From: an uncultured Candidatus Peregrinibacteria bacterium
GTDB taxonomy: Bacteria > Patescibacteriota > Gracilibacteria > UBA1369 > LOWO2-01-FULL-3
Reading direction: 5' to 3'
NCBI GenBank assembly: GCA_903847465.1
Contig: CAINDQ010000096.1
Span: 1-32,788 of the forward strand
DNA length: 32,788 nt
The position numbers and the translations under genes are program-made. Within the stretch, counting starts at the first letter, position 1, and each line of letters begins with the position of its first letter. This document shows positions 6,470 through 13,157 of this stretch, in pieces. The notes below the pieces were generated by a model, which saw nothing but the letters and a program-made list of their open reading frames with translations, had not been told where the DNA came from and ran no database searches.

Positions 6470-8236
6470 ATGAAAAACAATTGGCTAAAGAAAGGAATTG
6501 CCGCTTCCCTATCGCTATTTATTCTAGCGGGCTGCAATATCGCTAATCCTTTCGCCCAAACTCCAACTACTCCGGTGATTCCTGACACAACAAAACCTGC
6601 CGCATTCGATTCTACAAAAGCACTGACGGGAATTGCTCCTTATTACAGCGCAAATAGCGACATCGAATACTACCCAACAGCAAAACCACTTCTTACAGAC
6701 ACTTTAATCACAGGAACACTGAGAGAGAATATTCTCACCTCATACACCTCTGGATGGAGCCCAACCGAAACTCCAAAATGGACCGACGTAAGTGGCGTTA
6801 TGCATTTCTATGAAGTAGGAACCATCAAGGCTCAAACTTACAAAAACAGAAAACTAGTAATCCTAAACGTTGATTGTGAAGGACCTTGTTTTGAACCTTA
6901 CCTATATAGATTCGCCTATGATCCTACAAAAAATGAATTGGTAATGTTAACAAAATATTCATCTGAAGCAAACAATTCAACAATGCCTTTCACTTACACA
7001 GCCGACAACACTGTTTTCTACAAAGGCATCGCTCCTCCACAAACAATCAAGATCCCAAATAGCGATAAAACATTGTCCCTGCAAGTTGAAGACAACGCCT
7101 TCAATCCAACAAACGAAAACTTTATGTTTGCAGATCAAGAAGTCGGCAATCTTTATGGCGGAACAGGCACAAGCTGCCTTTCACTTCATTCTCCAGACGG
7201 CTCAACTTCCCTATACGGATACAATCCTAATTTCTTCAAAAGTGAAACTGTCATGATCACTTGGTCAGACAATTCTCCACAAACAAATCTCTCTGACAAT
7301 TATGATTACGTAGCGGGAGCATGTGGAATTATTGCCAATTGCTACACAGCATCAGCCACCGAAATGAAAGATAGTGATTTCCAAAAGGCTGGCGTAACCT
7401 CCACAGGAATGGATATTTACACTCTAAAAAATCCTTTGGAAGAAGCTTCTGGCGTAGTAGAGGGAGACGGCACGACAATGGCTCAAGCAATATTTGCCTC
7501 CTCATATCAAGGTTACAAAGCCACCTATGAATGGAACGAACTTGCCAAGAAAAAACCAATGATGACTTTCAAAGAATTCGCCGCATCAAAACCAATTCTA
7601 TATTGGAAAGATCCATTCAACAGATGGGCAAGCGTAATTCGCCTAGATGTAAAACCAGCTGCAGAATGCGGAAAACCAGTCATCTATCTTTATCCAGAAA
7701 AAACAACTGACGTAAATGTTCAGGTTCTAATCGATAAATTTACCAAAACAATTCCAGCTTACGAATCAAATGGCTGGACAGTAAAAGCTGATCCAGATGG
7801 CACTTTGTTAAATTATGCAGATGGCAAAACTTATCCTTACCTATTCTGGGAAGGTCAGAAAAAAGGCGGATCAACTGTCACAAAAGGATTCACCGTGGCA
7901 AGAGCTGACGTAGAAACATTCTTAGACGAAAGCTTGAATAAACTCGGTTTAACTACATCCGAAGCAAAAGACTTCAAAGACTTCTGGTTATCAAGAATGT
8001 TAGAAAATACCGAGCCATATTTCTTCATCAGTTTCTTGGGAACAAGCGAATTCAACAAAATCGCTCCTCTCAAGATTTCTCCAGCTCCACAATCATTGCT
8101 TCGTGTATTTATGTATTACAACCCAACATTTAGCGCCTCAAAAATGGCACCGCAAGAATTAACCAGCGTTGCCCGTAAAGGATTCACGGTAGTTGAATGG
8201 GGCGGAACATCTTCAAAACCATGGCAAGCAGAGTAA
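6470..8236 (+). CDS. Secreted lipoprotein of unknown function with a KPVIYLYPEK domain
   Basis: A 588-residue protein starting with a lipoprotein signal peptide: basic MKNNWLKK, a hydrophobic core and the lipobox L19-A20-G21-C22. A Thr/Pro-rich linker follows, so the protein should be lipid-anchored outside the membrane. The middle (about 60-380) has no motif I know. From about 400 comes CGKPVIYLYPEKTTDVNV, a sequence block I have seen in uncharacterised bacterial and algal proteins but cannot assign to a function. The C-terminal part ends near VVEWGG. A possible promoter lies upstream (GATAAT near 6438). The gene overlaps the next one by 16 nt, so the two probably work together at the cell surface. 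Confidence 0.7.
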   Translation: MKNNWLKKGIAASLSLFILAGCNIANPFAQTPTTPVIPDTTKPAAFDSTKALTGIAPYYSANSDIEYYPTAKPLLTDTLITGTLRENILTSYTSGWSPTETPKWTDVSGVMHFYEVGTIKAQTYKNRKLVILNVDCEGPCFEPYLYRFAYDPTKNELVMLTKYSSEANNSTMPFTYTADNTVFYKGIAPPQTIKIPNSDKTLSLQVEDNAFNPTNENFMFADQEVGNLYGGTGTSCLSLHSPDGSTSLYGYNPNFFKSETVMITWSDNSPQTNLSDNYDYVAGACGIIANCYTASATEMKDSDFQKAGVTSTGMDIYTLKNPLEEASGVVEGDGTTMAQAIFASSYQGYKATYEWNELAKKKPMMTFKEFAASKPILYWKDPFNRWASVIRLDVKPAAECGKPVIYLYPEKTTDVNVQVLIDKFTKTIPAYESNGWTVKADPDGTLLNYADGKTYPYLFWEGQKKGGSTVTKGFTVARADVETFLDESLNKLGLTTSEAKDFKDFWLSRMLENTEPYFFISFLGTSEFNKIAPLKISPAPQSLLRVFMYYNPTFSASKMAPQELTSVARKGFTVVEWGGTSSKPWQAE

Positions 8237-9093
8237 AACCAATTACAAGAATCGTAGCCAGTGTGCTGATCTTCGGCACACTGGCTTTCTTATGGGGACA
8301 AGCAAGTTATAAACAAAGACTGCCAAATGAAATCAAAGGTATCGTCGTTCCCCACCATCTTCTTGTTGAAAAATACATCGACGATCTATACAAACTCACC
8401 GCCGAAAAAGACCCAACCATCAACCGCATCATCCTTCTCAGCCCAAATCACTTCGGCTATGGTTTTTCTTATCTACAAAGCACAAATCAAGCCTTCACCC
8501 CAGAAAACTCTCCAAAACTAGACAAGAATCTCCTCATCGCTCTTTCAAAAAAAACTTCTCTCAAAATCGACACAGCCTATTTCGAAAAAGAACACGGCGT
8601 CATGAACGAATTACCATACATAAATAAATATTTTCCATACGCCAAAGTAGTTCCAATCAGAATCAAACCATCAACTCCCATAAGCCAACTCGAGGCCCTG
8701 ATCAAAGAGATTTCCACCATGGACCTTTCTCACACCCTCGTCATCGCCAGCATTGATTTTACTCATTACGAATCGGAAGAAACTGCTTTAAAAAACGACA
8801 ACCAAATCTTAGACTGGCTCAAGAACTGGGCAACCAAAAACCCAAAAGCCGACTTCCAAGAAATCAAAAAATTAGCGGTAAGCATTTCCAAAACAGTCCA
8901 AGATTCAGTCGCCATGGACTCCCCTGAAAGCTTTTACATCCTACTGAAGCTCATGGAAAAAGAATCCGCAAACACCTTCTCTCTCATCAAGCGCACTTCA
9001 TCCGCAAGTCTTCTCAACATCAAAGATCCTCTCCAAAACACCTCCCACATTTTCGGTACATTTTCCATTGACATCAACCAATCCAAGGAATAA
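8221..9093 (+). CDS. Membrane-anchored MEMO-family (AmmeMemoRadiSam B-like) protein
   Basis: The ATG at 8221 (290 residues) is preferred over one at 8197, because it reduces the overlap with the lipoprotein gene to 16 nt and gives a basic start before the helix. A single hydrophobic segment (IVASVLIFGTLAFLWG) anchors the protein. The rest carries the MEMO signature blocks in order: PHHLL, SPNHFGYG, EHGVMNELPYI and SIDFTHYESE. These hold the His residues equivalent to the metal-site ligands of MEMO1 and the related LigB-type extradiol dioxygenases. The C-terminal block is less conserved. Reaction and substrate are unknown for bacterial members. Neither the radical-SAM nor the AMMECR1 partner of the named trio is in the window. 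Confidence 0.75.
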   Translation: MASRVKPITRIVASVLIFGTLAFLWGQASYKQRLPNEIKGIVVPHHLLVEKYIDDLYKLTAEKDPTINRIILLSPNHFGYGFSYLQSTNQAFTPENSPKLDKNLLIALSKKTSLKIDTAYFEKEHGVMNELPYINKYFPYAKVVPIRIKPSTPISQLEALIKEISTMDLSHTLVIASIDFTHYESEETALKNDNQILDWLKNWATKNPKADFQEIKKLAVSISKTVQDSVAMDSPESFYILLKLMEKESANTFSLIKRTSSASLLNIKDPLQNTSHIFGTFSIDINQSKE

Positions 9094-9120
9094 TATAGAC
9101 ATATAGACACTTATCTATAT
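9093..9120. promoter_or_regulatory. Probable operator of the sdpR-like repressor
   Basis: ATATAGAC occurs twice head to tail (9093-9100, 9101-9108). The second copy forms an inverted repeat with TCTATAT: ATATAGA at 9101-9107, TCTATAT at 9114-9120, 6-nt spacer. The site ends 7 bp before the repressor's ATG. ArsR-family proteins usually bind AT-rich dyads of this kind and regulate themselves. Confidence 0.55.
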
Positions 9121-9127
9121 CTAGCTT

Positions 9128-9385
9128 ATGGACTCACTATTCAAAGCCTTGGCCGACAAACAACGCCGTCAAATCCTGACACTTCTAAAGAAGAAAGACA
9201 TGTCAGTAACGGAGCTTTTGCAGAACTTTTCCATCACTCAAGCTTCCCTTTCTCATCATCTCGACATTTTGAAACGCGCAAACCTAATCATTCCTGAACG
9301 TCGCGGACAATTCATTTACTATTCTCTGAATACTTCCGTCTTTGAAGATATAACGAATACATTATTTAACCTCTTTAAATCATGA
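9128..9385 (+). CDS. ArsR/SdpR-family winged-helix repressor
   Basis: An 85-residue winged-helix protein. The recognition helix is ITQASLSHHLDILKRANLI and the wing follows (ERRGQFIYYSLN). No CxC metal site as in ArsR or SmtB is present, so it is the non-metal SdpR-like type. In Bacillus, SdpR is the autorepressor of the sdpRI operon and is inactivated when the membrane protein SdpI captures it. The same arrangement is seen here: the TGA stop overlaps the next ATG (ATGA, 9382-9385). An inverted repeat sits just upstream. Family certain; the regulatory circuit is inferred from the gene pair. Confidence 0.85.
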   Translation: MDSLFKALADKQRRQILTLLKKKDMSVTELLQNFSITQASLSHHLDILKRANLIIPERRGQFIYYSLNTSVFEDITNTLFNLFKS

Positions 9386-10026
9386 AAATTCAAACCATTA
9401 TCCGCGTAGTTCTAGTCATCGGCATGTTCATAACAGGCGCAATCCTCTATAAATATATGCCGGAAACAGTTCCTACTCATTGGAATTACGAAGGAGTTGT
9501 CGACGGTTATTCCGGAAAAACTTTTGGCACATTTATGACCCCAGGAATAGCCCTATTAATGCTGATATTTTTCCCATTGCTCTCCAAAATTGATCCAAAA
9601 AAAGAAAATTACGAAAGTTTTAAATCCACTTGGGCTGCAATTCAAACCTCTCTCATTTGTGTATTTGCTTATATCTACGCTCTTCAACTTTACTTCACTT
9701 TTACACCTGAAAATTCTTATATGATGGGGCGAATGATGGTCTTTGGAATGGGAATACTTTTCGTATTCATGGGAAATTTACTAGGGAAAGTTAGGCAAAA
9801 TTATTTTATCGGAATAAAAACTCCATGGACTCTAAATGATCCTGAAGTCTGGCAAAAATCCCAACGCTTCGGAGGTTATATGATGGTACTTGGCGGAATT
9901 GCTTTTCTTATCGAAGCTTTGATCTGGCAATATCTATTGGCCTTCTTAATCATCTTTATAACGCTTGTAGCAATAGTTCCGATCGTTTACTCATACGTTA
10001 TTTCACGAAAAAAACAGGCCAAATAA
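9382..10026 (+). CDS. SdpI-family membrane protein (DUF1648 + SdpI domain)
   Basis: A 214-residue protein with about six hydrophobic helices. The N-terminal DUF1648 block has helix 1 followed by PETVPTHWNYEGVVDGYSGK (27-46). The SdpI signature comes later: GNLLGKVRQNYFIGIKTPWTL, then a Trp and a QRFGGY block. In Bacillus, SdpI gives immunity to the SdpC toxin and acts as a signal receptor for SdpR. Many genomes, this window included, carry the pair without an evident toxin, so a general envelope-stress role is as likely. It is translationally coupled to the repressor by a 4-nt overlap and ends 18 nt from the convergent mscL gene. Confidence 0.85.
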   Translation: MKIQTIIRVVLVIGMFITGAILYKYMPETVPTHWNYEGVVDGYSGKTFGTFMTPGIALLMLIFFPLLSKIDPKKENYESFKSTWAAIQTSLICVFAYIYALQLYFTFTPENSYMMGRMMVFGMGILFVFMGNLLGKVRQNYFIGIKTPWTLNDPEVWQKSQRFGGYMMVLGGIAFLIEALIWQYLLAFLIIFITLVAIVPIVYSYVISRKKQAK

Positions 10027-10044
10027 GTATTGTCCAATCACTTT

Positions 10045-10389
10045 CTACTTCTTCCCGATCTTAGTTTCCAAAATTTCTTTGGTCACCTTTTCTTCTTTAA
10101 AAAGTTTCTTGGCAATGATAAAAACCACAAACGCCAAGATCACAAAGTTTATTAAATCAGCGGTAAAAGCGCCCCACTTGATCGCAAAAGGACCAAGCTG
10201 TAAAACAGAAGTTTTCCAGTCAGGCACAAACGGAGTCACCAACGGCATAATCAAATTATCCACGAGAGATTTCACAATCGTCGTACTCGCACTTCCCATC
10301 ACAAAAGCCATCGCCAACCCAACGATTTTATATTCCCTCAAAAACTCTAAGAATTCTTTGATCATACTTTTAACCATTACATTTATCAT
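10045..10389 (-). CDS. mscL: Large-conductance mechanosensitive channel, MscL family
   Basis: 114 residues, slightly shorter than the usual ~130. The cytoplasmic N-helix IKEFLEFLREYKIVGLAMAFVMG matches MscL (KEFreFamrGNvvdLAvgvviG, family pattern). TM1 follows with SLVDNLIMPLVTP, then a short periplasmic loop and TM2 with FVVFIIAKKLFK. MscL forms a homopentamer that opens at high membrane tension during osmotic downshock. The frame starts at 10389, where the ATG overlaps the TGA of the upstream permease (ATGA). ATGs at 10377 and 10365 would give a more typical MscL N-terminus, so the exact start is uncertain. Confidence 0.85.
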   Translation of the reverse strand: MINVMVKSMIKEFLEFLREYKIVGLAMAFVMGSASTTIVKSLVDNLIMPLVTPFVPDWKTSVLQLGPFAIKWGAFTADLINFVILAFVVFIIAKKLFKEEKVTKEILETKIGKK

Positions 10390-11282
10390 CCTAAAATATA
10401 GTTAAATAAATATCCAGTAAACATTATCCCAACCCCGACAACGCCTGCAAATATCAGAATAAGCCTAGTCTTCATAATCCTCTTTAAAATCATAAATTCT
10501 GGCAAAGATAAAGCCGTCACGGCCATCATGAAAGCCAAAGCCGTTCCAGTACTCACGCCCTTTTCCACCAAAGCGGAAACCAGAGGAATCACCCCAGCCG
10601 CATTTGAATAAAGAGGAATTCCAATAATAGTTGCCAAAGGCACAGCATACCATTTATCAGCAGAAGCATACTGAGCAAGGAAATCCGCAGGCACATACCC
10701 GTGAATCCAAGCACCAACCCCTACCCCAATCACCACATATATCCAAACCTTCGCAATAATCCCAAAAGTATAATTCGCCGCATAATTAAACCTTTCTTTC
10801 CAAGGCATACTCAATCCCAATTTTGTCGGCCTCATTTCTTGATGTCCCAAGTCTTTTACTAATTTTTCGACTTTCAGCTTCCCAATAAATATTCCTGAGA
10901 CAATTGCTATAATCAAACCACTCCCGATATACATCAACGCCACCTTCCAACCAAACATCCCCAGCAACAAAACCAAAGCAACTTCATTGATCATTGGCGA
11001 AGCCACTAAGAAAGAAAACGTCACCCCAAGCGGCACTCCCGCCTCAATAAATCCCAAAAACAAAGGCACCGCACTACAGCTACAAAACGGCGTAATGATG
11101 CCCAAAAGCGAAGCCAAAACATTCCCGACATACTCATTGTTTCGAGCCAAAATCTGCTTAATCCTCTGTGGCGGCAAAAACGATCTAATGATTGACACAA
11201 CAAAAATAATGACCACCAAGAGAAGCAAAATCTTCACTGTGTCATATATAAAAAATTCTATAATCCCATTCAATTTTTCCAT
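10386..11282 (-). CDS. Permease of the DUF318/ArsP (YraQ) family
   Basis: 298 residues and about eight transmembrane helices. The family hallmark TPFCSCSAVPLF lies in the third helix region, with SPMINEVAL after it and a mirrored second half containing IPLYSNAAGVIP. ArsP members export trivalent organoarsenicals through the paired cysteines; other family members have unknown substrates. The gene is first of a two-gene unit with mscL, sharing a 4-nt stop/start overlap. Its -10 box (TATGAT) ends only 6 nt before the ATG, so the mRNA is probably leaderless. Whether the CsoR-like regulator 7 kb away controls it is unknown. Confidence 0.8.
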   Translation of the reverse strand: MEKLNGIIEFFIYDTVKILLLLVVIIFVVSIIRSFLPPQRIKQILARNNEYVGNVLASLLGIITPFCSCSAVPLFLGFIEAGVPLGVTFSFLVASPMINEVALVLLLGMFGWKVALMYIGSGLIIAIVSGIFIGKLKVEKLVKDLGHQEMRPTKLGLSMPWKERFNYAANYTFGIIAKVWIYVVIGVGVGAWIHGYVPADFLAQYASADKWYAVPLATIIGIPLYSNAAGVIPLVSALVEKGVSTGTALAFMMAVTALSLPEFMILKRIMKTRLILIFAGVVGVGIMFTGYLFNYILG

Positions 11283-11284
11283 GC

Positions 11285-11290
11285 TATAAT
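11285..11290 (+). promoter_or_regulatory. -10 box of the EamA-hydrolase unit
   Basis: A perfect TATAAT on the plus strand, 29 nt before the TTG start at 11320. No convincing -35 is visible. It overlaps the divergent permease promoter, so the two transcription units should compete for polymerase. Confidence 0.4.
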
Positions 11291-11316
11291 CATACCGTGA
11301 AAAGTTAACAAAGCAA
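11289..11316 (-). promoter_or_regulatory. Promoter of the permease-mscL unit, placed for a leaderless mRNA
   Basis: On the minus strand TTGCTT (11316-11311), a 16-nt spacer and TATGAT (11294-11289), then exactly 6 nt to the ATG at 11282. The first transcribed base should be at or next to the A of ATG. It overlaps the divergent -10 TATAAT (11285-11290, plus strand). Confidence 0.5.
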
Positions 11317-11319
11317 CCT

Positions 11320-12237
11320 TTGAAAAAACTTTCCGAAGAACGTTTAGGTGAACTGTTGGTGTTTGGAGAAATGATATTTTACGCTTTATTCCCAATCATT
11401 ATTTCCTACACCACAAAACTGATGCCTCCTATTCTTTTCGCAGGCACAAGCACTTTGGTGACAGGAATAGTTCTTTTTATTTACCTCGCCATCACCAAGC
11501 AATTAGGCAAATTGAGGAACAAAAAAGCGATCATTTATTCTCTCTGGGTTGCTCTCCTCATCATCATTATTCCTTCAATTTTGATCTTTATAGGAACTTC
11601 CAAAACCTCCGGAATCAACACCAGCCTCCTCCTCCAAAGCGAAATTGTTTTCACCTTCATTCTCTATTCTTTACTCAAATATGAAAAAATCACTACGCGC
11701 AGAATTTCAGGCGCAATCATTGTGATTTTGGGTACAGCAGCCATCGTTTACAATGGCAGTGCCAGCATAAATCTCGGCGACTTGCTGATAATCTGCGGTA
11801 CTTTCTTTTATCCAATTGGAAATATCTTTGCCAGAAAAGCTCTTGGCGTGACTACAACTCCCATCCTTTTATTTGTCAGAAACATCATCGGCGCCCCAAT
11901 TCTCATCGGAATAAGCCTTATGTTCGAAACATACAACCAACCGATGACGTATTTTATCGCAAACTTTTATCCATACATGTTATTCAGCGGCATCTTTATT
12001 TACTGCATTTCAAAAATGCTCTGGTACGAAGGAATGCGCAGACTGGAAACCAACAAAGCTATCCTGATTAGCGTCGGCGGATACCCAGCAATAAGCCTTT
12101 TCTTCACCTATCTATTCCTCCACGAAGTCCCAACTCCTTACCAATGGGTTGGATTTTCTTTAATCTTAGTAGGCTTAATTATCACCATTACTAAAGCCAA
12201 AAAATTAGTAACATCAACCACTCCTCTCCATGACTAA
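11320..12237 (+). CDS. EamA/DMT-superfamily transporter
   Basis: 305 residues with ten hydrophobic helices in two EamA repeats, each ending in the typical GxxxIxxG pattern (SGAIIVILGTAAIV and WVGFSLILVGLIITIT). These proteins export or import small metabolites; the substrate is not predictable. The start is a TTG (11320) giving MKKLSEERLGELL; the first ATG lies 15 codons further in, within the first helix. The last codons overlap the next gene by 8 nt (CATGACTAA), so the two are cotranscribed. Confidence 0.8.
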   Translation: MKKLSEERLGELLVFGEMIFYALFPIIISYTTKLMPPILFAGTSTLVTGIVLFIYLAITKQLGKLRNKKAIIYSLWVALLIIIIPSILIFIGTSKTSGINTSLLLQSEIVFTFILYSLLKYEKITTRRISGAIIVILGTAAIVYNGSASINLGDLLIICGTFFYPIGNIFARKALGVTTTPILLFVRNIIGAPILIGISLMFETYNQPMTYFIANFYPYMLFSGIFIYCISKMLWYEGMRRLETNKAILISVGGYPAISLFFTYLFLHEVPTPYQWVGFSLILVGLIITITKAKKLVTSTTPLHD

Positions 12238-12973
12238 AAAGAAAAAAATATTTCTAGGGATTGTTTCTGCAACGCTTGTTGGCATCTTGATAATTGGTTT
12301 GTATCTCATTCGTCCGGTTTTGAAAGCCAAGGTTTTGGAAGGTGATGGAGAATGCGTAGTTCTGATTCATGGATTTTTAGCGACACCTTTTTTTATGGAT
12401 AGAATGGCTGATTTTTTGAATACAAACGGCTACCAAACTGTAAACGTTGACTATCCTTCGACAAAATACGATATCGAAGATATCTCTGATAAATACCTCG
12501 AACCTGCCATTAGATATTGTGAAGACAAGAAAGTAAACTTCGTCACCCATTCCATGGGAGGACTTATTTTGCGTTACTATCTCAAAGACAACCAACCGGA
12601 TAATCTAGGACGAATCGTTATGCTCGCCCCTCCAAACAAAGGTAGCGAAATTGCTAACGTCTTGAACAGAGAAGGCCTTGCAAAAACAGCCTTAGGCCCA
12701 GCTATTTCCGAACTGGAAACAGGCTATCAAGATTCCTTGCCAACAATCGATATAAAATATCTCGAGATCGGGATTATCGCTGGTAATACGTCTTTGGAGC
12801 CTATCAAACCTTTCATCATCCCAGGAGAAGATGACGGCTTAGTCTCGGTAGAAAGCACTAAACTCGCCAACATGAAAGACTTCCTCGTCTTGCCAGTTGG
12901 CCACACCCTCATGCCTGACAATCCTGAGGTAAAAAAACGCACTTTGAACTTCATGAAGGACGGGAAATTCTAA
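12230..12973 (+). CDS. Membrane-anchored alpha/beta hydrolase (lipase/esterase-like)
   Basis: 247 residues. An N-terminal basic stretch and one helix (IFLGIVSATLVGILIIGLYLI) anchor the protein. The hydrolase core has the oxyanion block LIHGFLATP (45-53) and the nucleophile elbow THSMGG with Ser108. The likely acid is Asp201 or Asp202 in GEDDGLVS, and His225 in VGHTLM completes the triad. The layout resembles triacylglycerol-lipase/PGAP1-like hydrolases that act on membrane lipids or esters. It overlaps the transporter gene by 8 nt. It ends 7 nt before the TTGACA of the lysine operon promoter and has no terminator of its own; the attenuator hairpin downstream may serve. Confidence 0.85.
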   Translation: MTKKKKIFLGIVSATLVGILIIGLYLIRPVLKAKVLEGDGECVVLIHGFLATPFFMDRMADFLNTNGYQTVNVDYPSTKYDIEDISDKYLEPAIRYCEDKKVNFVTHSMGGLILRYYLKDNQPDNLGRIVMLAPPNKGSEIANVLNREGLAKTALGPAISELETGYQDSLPTIDIKYLEIGIIAGNTSLEPIKPFIIPGEDDGLVSVESTKLANMKDFLVLPVGHTLMPDNPEVKKRTLNFMKDGKF

Positions 12974-12980
12974 AATAATT

Positions 12981-13008
12981 TTGACAACAGAAATCTTTGG
13001 TGTATTTT
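12981..13008 (+). promoter_or_regulatory. Promoter of the lysine biosynthesis operon
   Basis: A perfect TTGACA (12981-12986), a 16-nt spacer and TATTTT (13003-13008). Transcription should begin near 13015, giving a leader of about 140 nt before lysC, with the leader peptide ATG about 13 nt from the 5' end. Confidence 0.65.
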
Positions 13009-13027
13009 CTTAGCGTAATCAATTTCC

Positions 13028-13075
13028 ATGCATTTTCAAATCGTAGACAAGAAGTCAAAGAAACTTATCTCCTAG
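13028..13075 (+). CDS. Lysine-rich leader peptide of the lysine operon (putative)
   Basis: A 15-codon frame, MHFQIVDKKSKKLIS, then TAG (13073-13075). Four of five consecutive residues are lysine (codons AAG AAG TCA AAG AAA, 13049-13063). It lies between a good promoter and an intrinsic terminator directly ahead of lysC, the enzyme that commits carbon to lysine. Its stop codon sits in the loop of the first leader hairpin and at the edge of the antiterminator strand, as in the trp, his and thr leader peptides. There is no Shine-Dalgarno sequence, in keeping with most genes here. The reading frame is seen directly; the control role is inferred. Confidence 0.65.
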   Translation: MHFQIVDKKSKKLIS

Positions 13076-13121
13076 CGGAGTAGTTTTCTTGAGACCTCAA
13101 ATCAATAAACTCAATCCGCTA
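13058..13121 (+). promoter_or_regulatory. Antiterminator and leader hairpin of the lysine attenuator
   Basis: Two mutually exclusive pairings are visible. The leader hairpin joins AAGAAACTTATCTCC (13058-13072) with GGAGTAGTTTTCTT (13077-13090), with one bulge and one mismatch. The antiterminator joins TAGCGGA (13073-13079) with TCCGCTA (13115-13121), 7 perfect base pairs. The antiterminator takes the 5' arm of the terminator. A ribosome stalled on the Lys codons (13049-13063) would cover the left arm of the first hairpin and free 13073-13079, so transcription continues. A ribosome reaching the TAG covers 13073-13079, so the terminator forms. Confidence 0.6.
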
Positions 13122-13140
13122 AGAAAAGCGGATTTTTCTT
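13113..13140 (+). terminator. Attenuator terminator upstream of lysC
   Basis: AATCCGCT (13113-13120) pairs perfectly with AGCGGATT (13127-13134) over a 6-nt loop. TTTTTCTT follows (13133-13140). It lies inside the operon leader, 18 nt before the lysC ATG, so it must act conditionally. Confidence 0.8.
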
Positions 13141-13157
13141 TATATAACCCACCAAAA

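Noticed and set aside
9383-9385. UGA-as-glycine genetic code (code 25)
   Set aside because: TGA ends sdpR and the permease in ATGA overlaps with the next gene, and ends terC. No conserved gene here contains in-frame TGA.
13015-13112. Lysine (L-box) riboswitch upstream of lysC
   Set aside because: The leader before the terminator is only about 100 nt, against roughly 170 nt for the L-box, and I find none of its conserved core. The Lys-codon peptide explains the structure better.
13089-13157. TTG-initiated N-terminal extension of aspartate kinase
   Set aside because: It would be translated through the terminator hairpin, and family alignment starts at MTLTITKFGG (ATG 13158).
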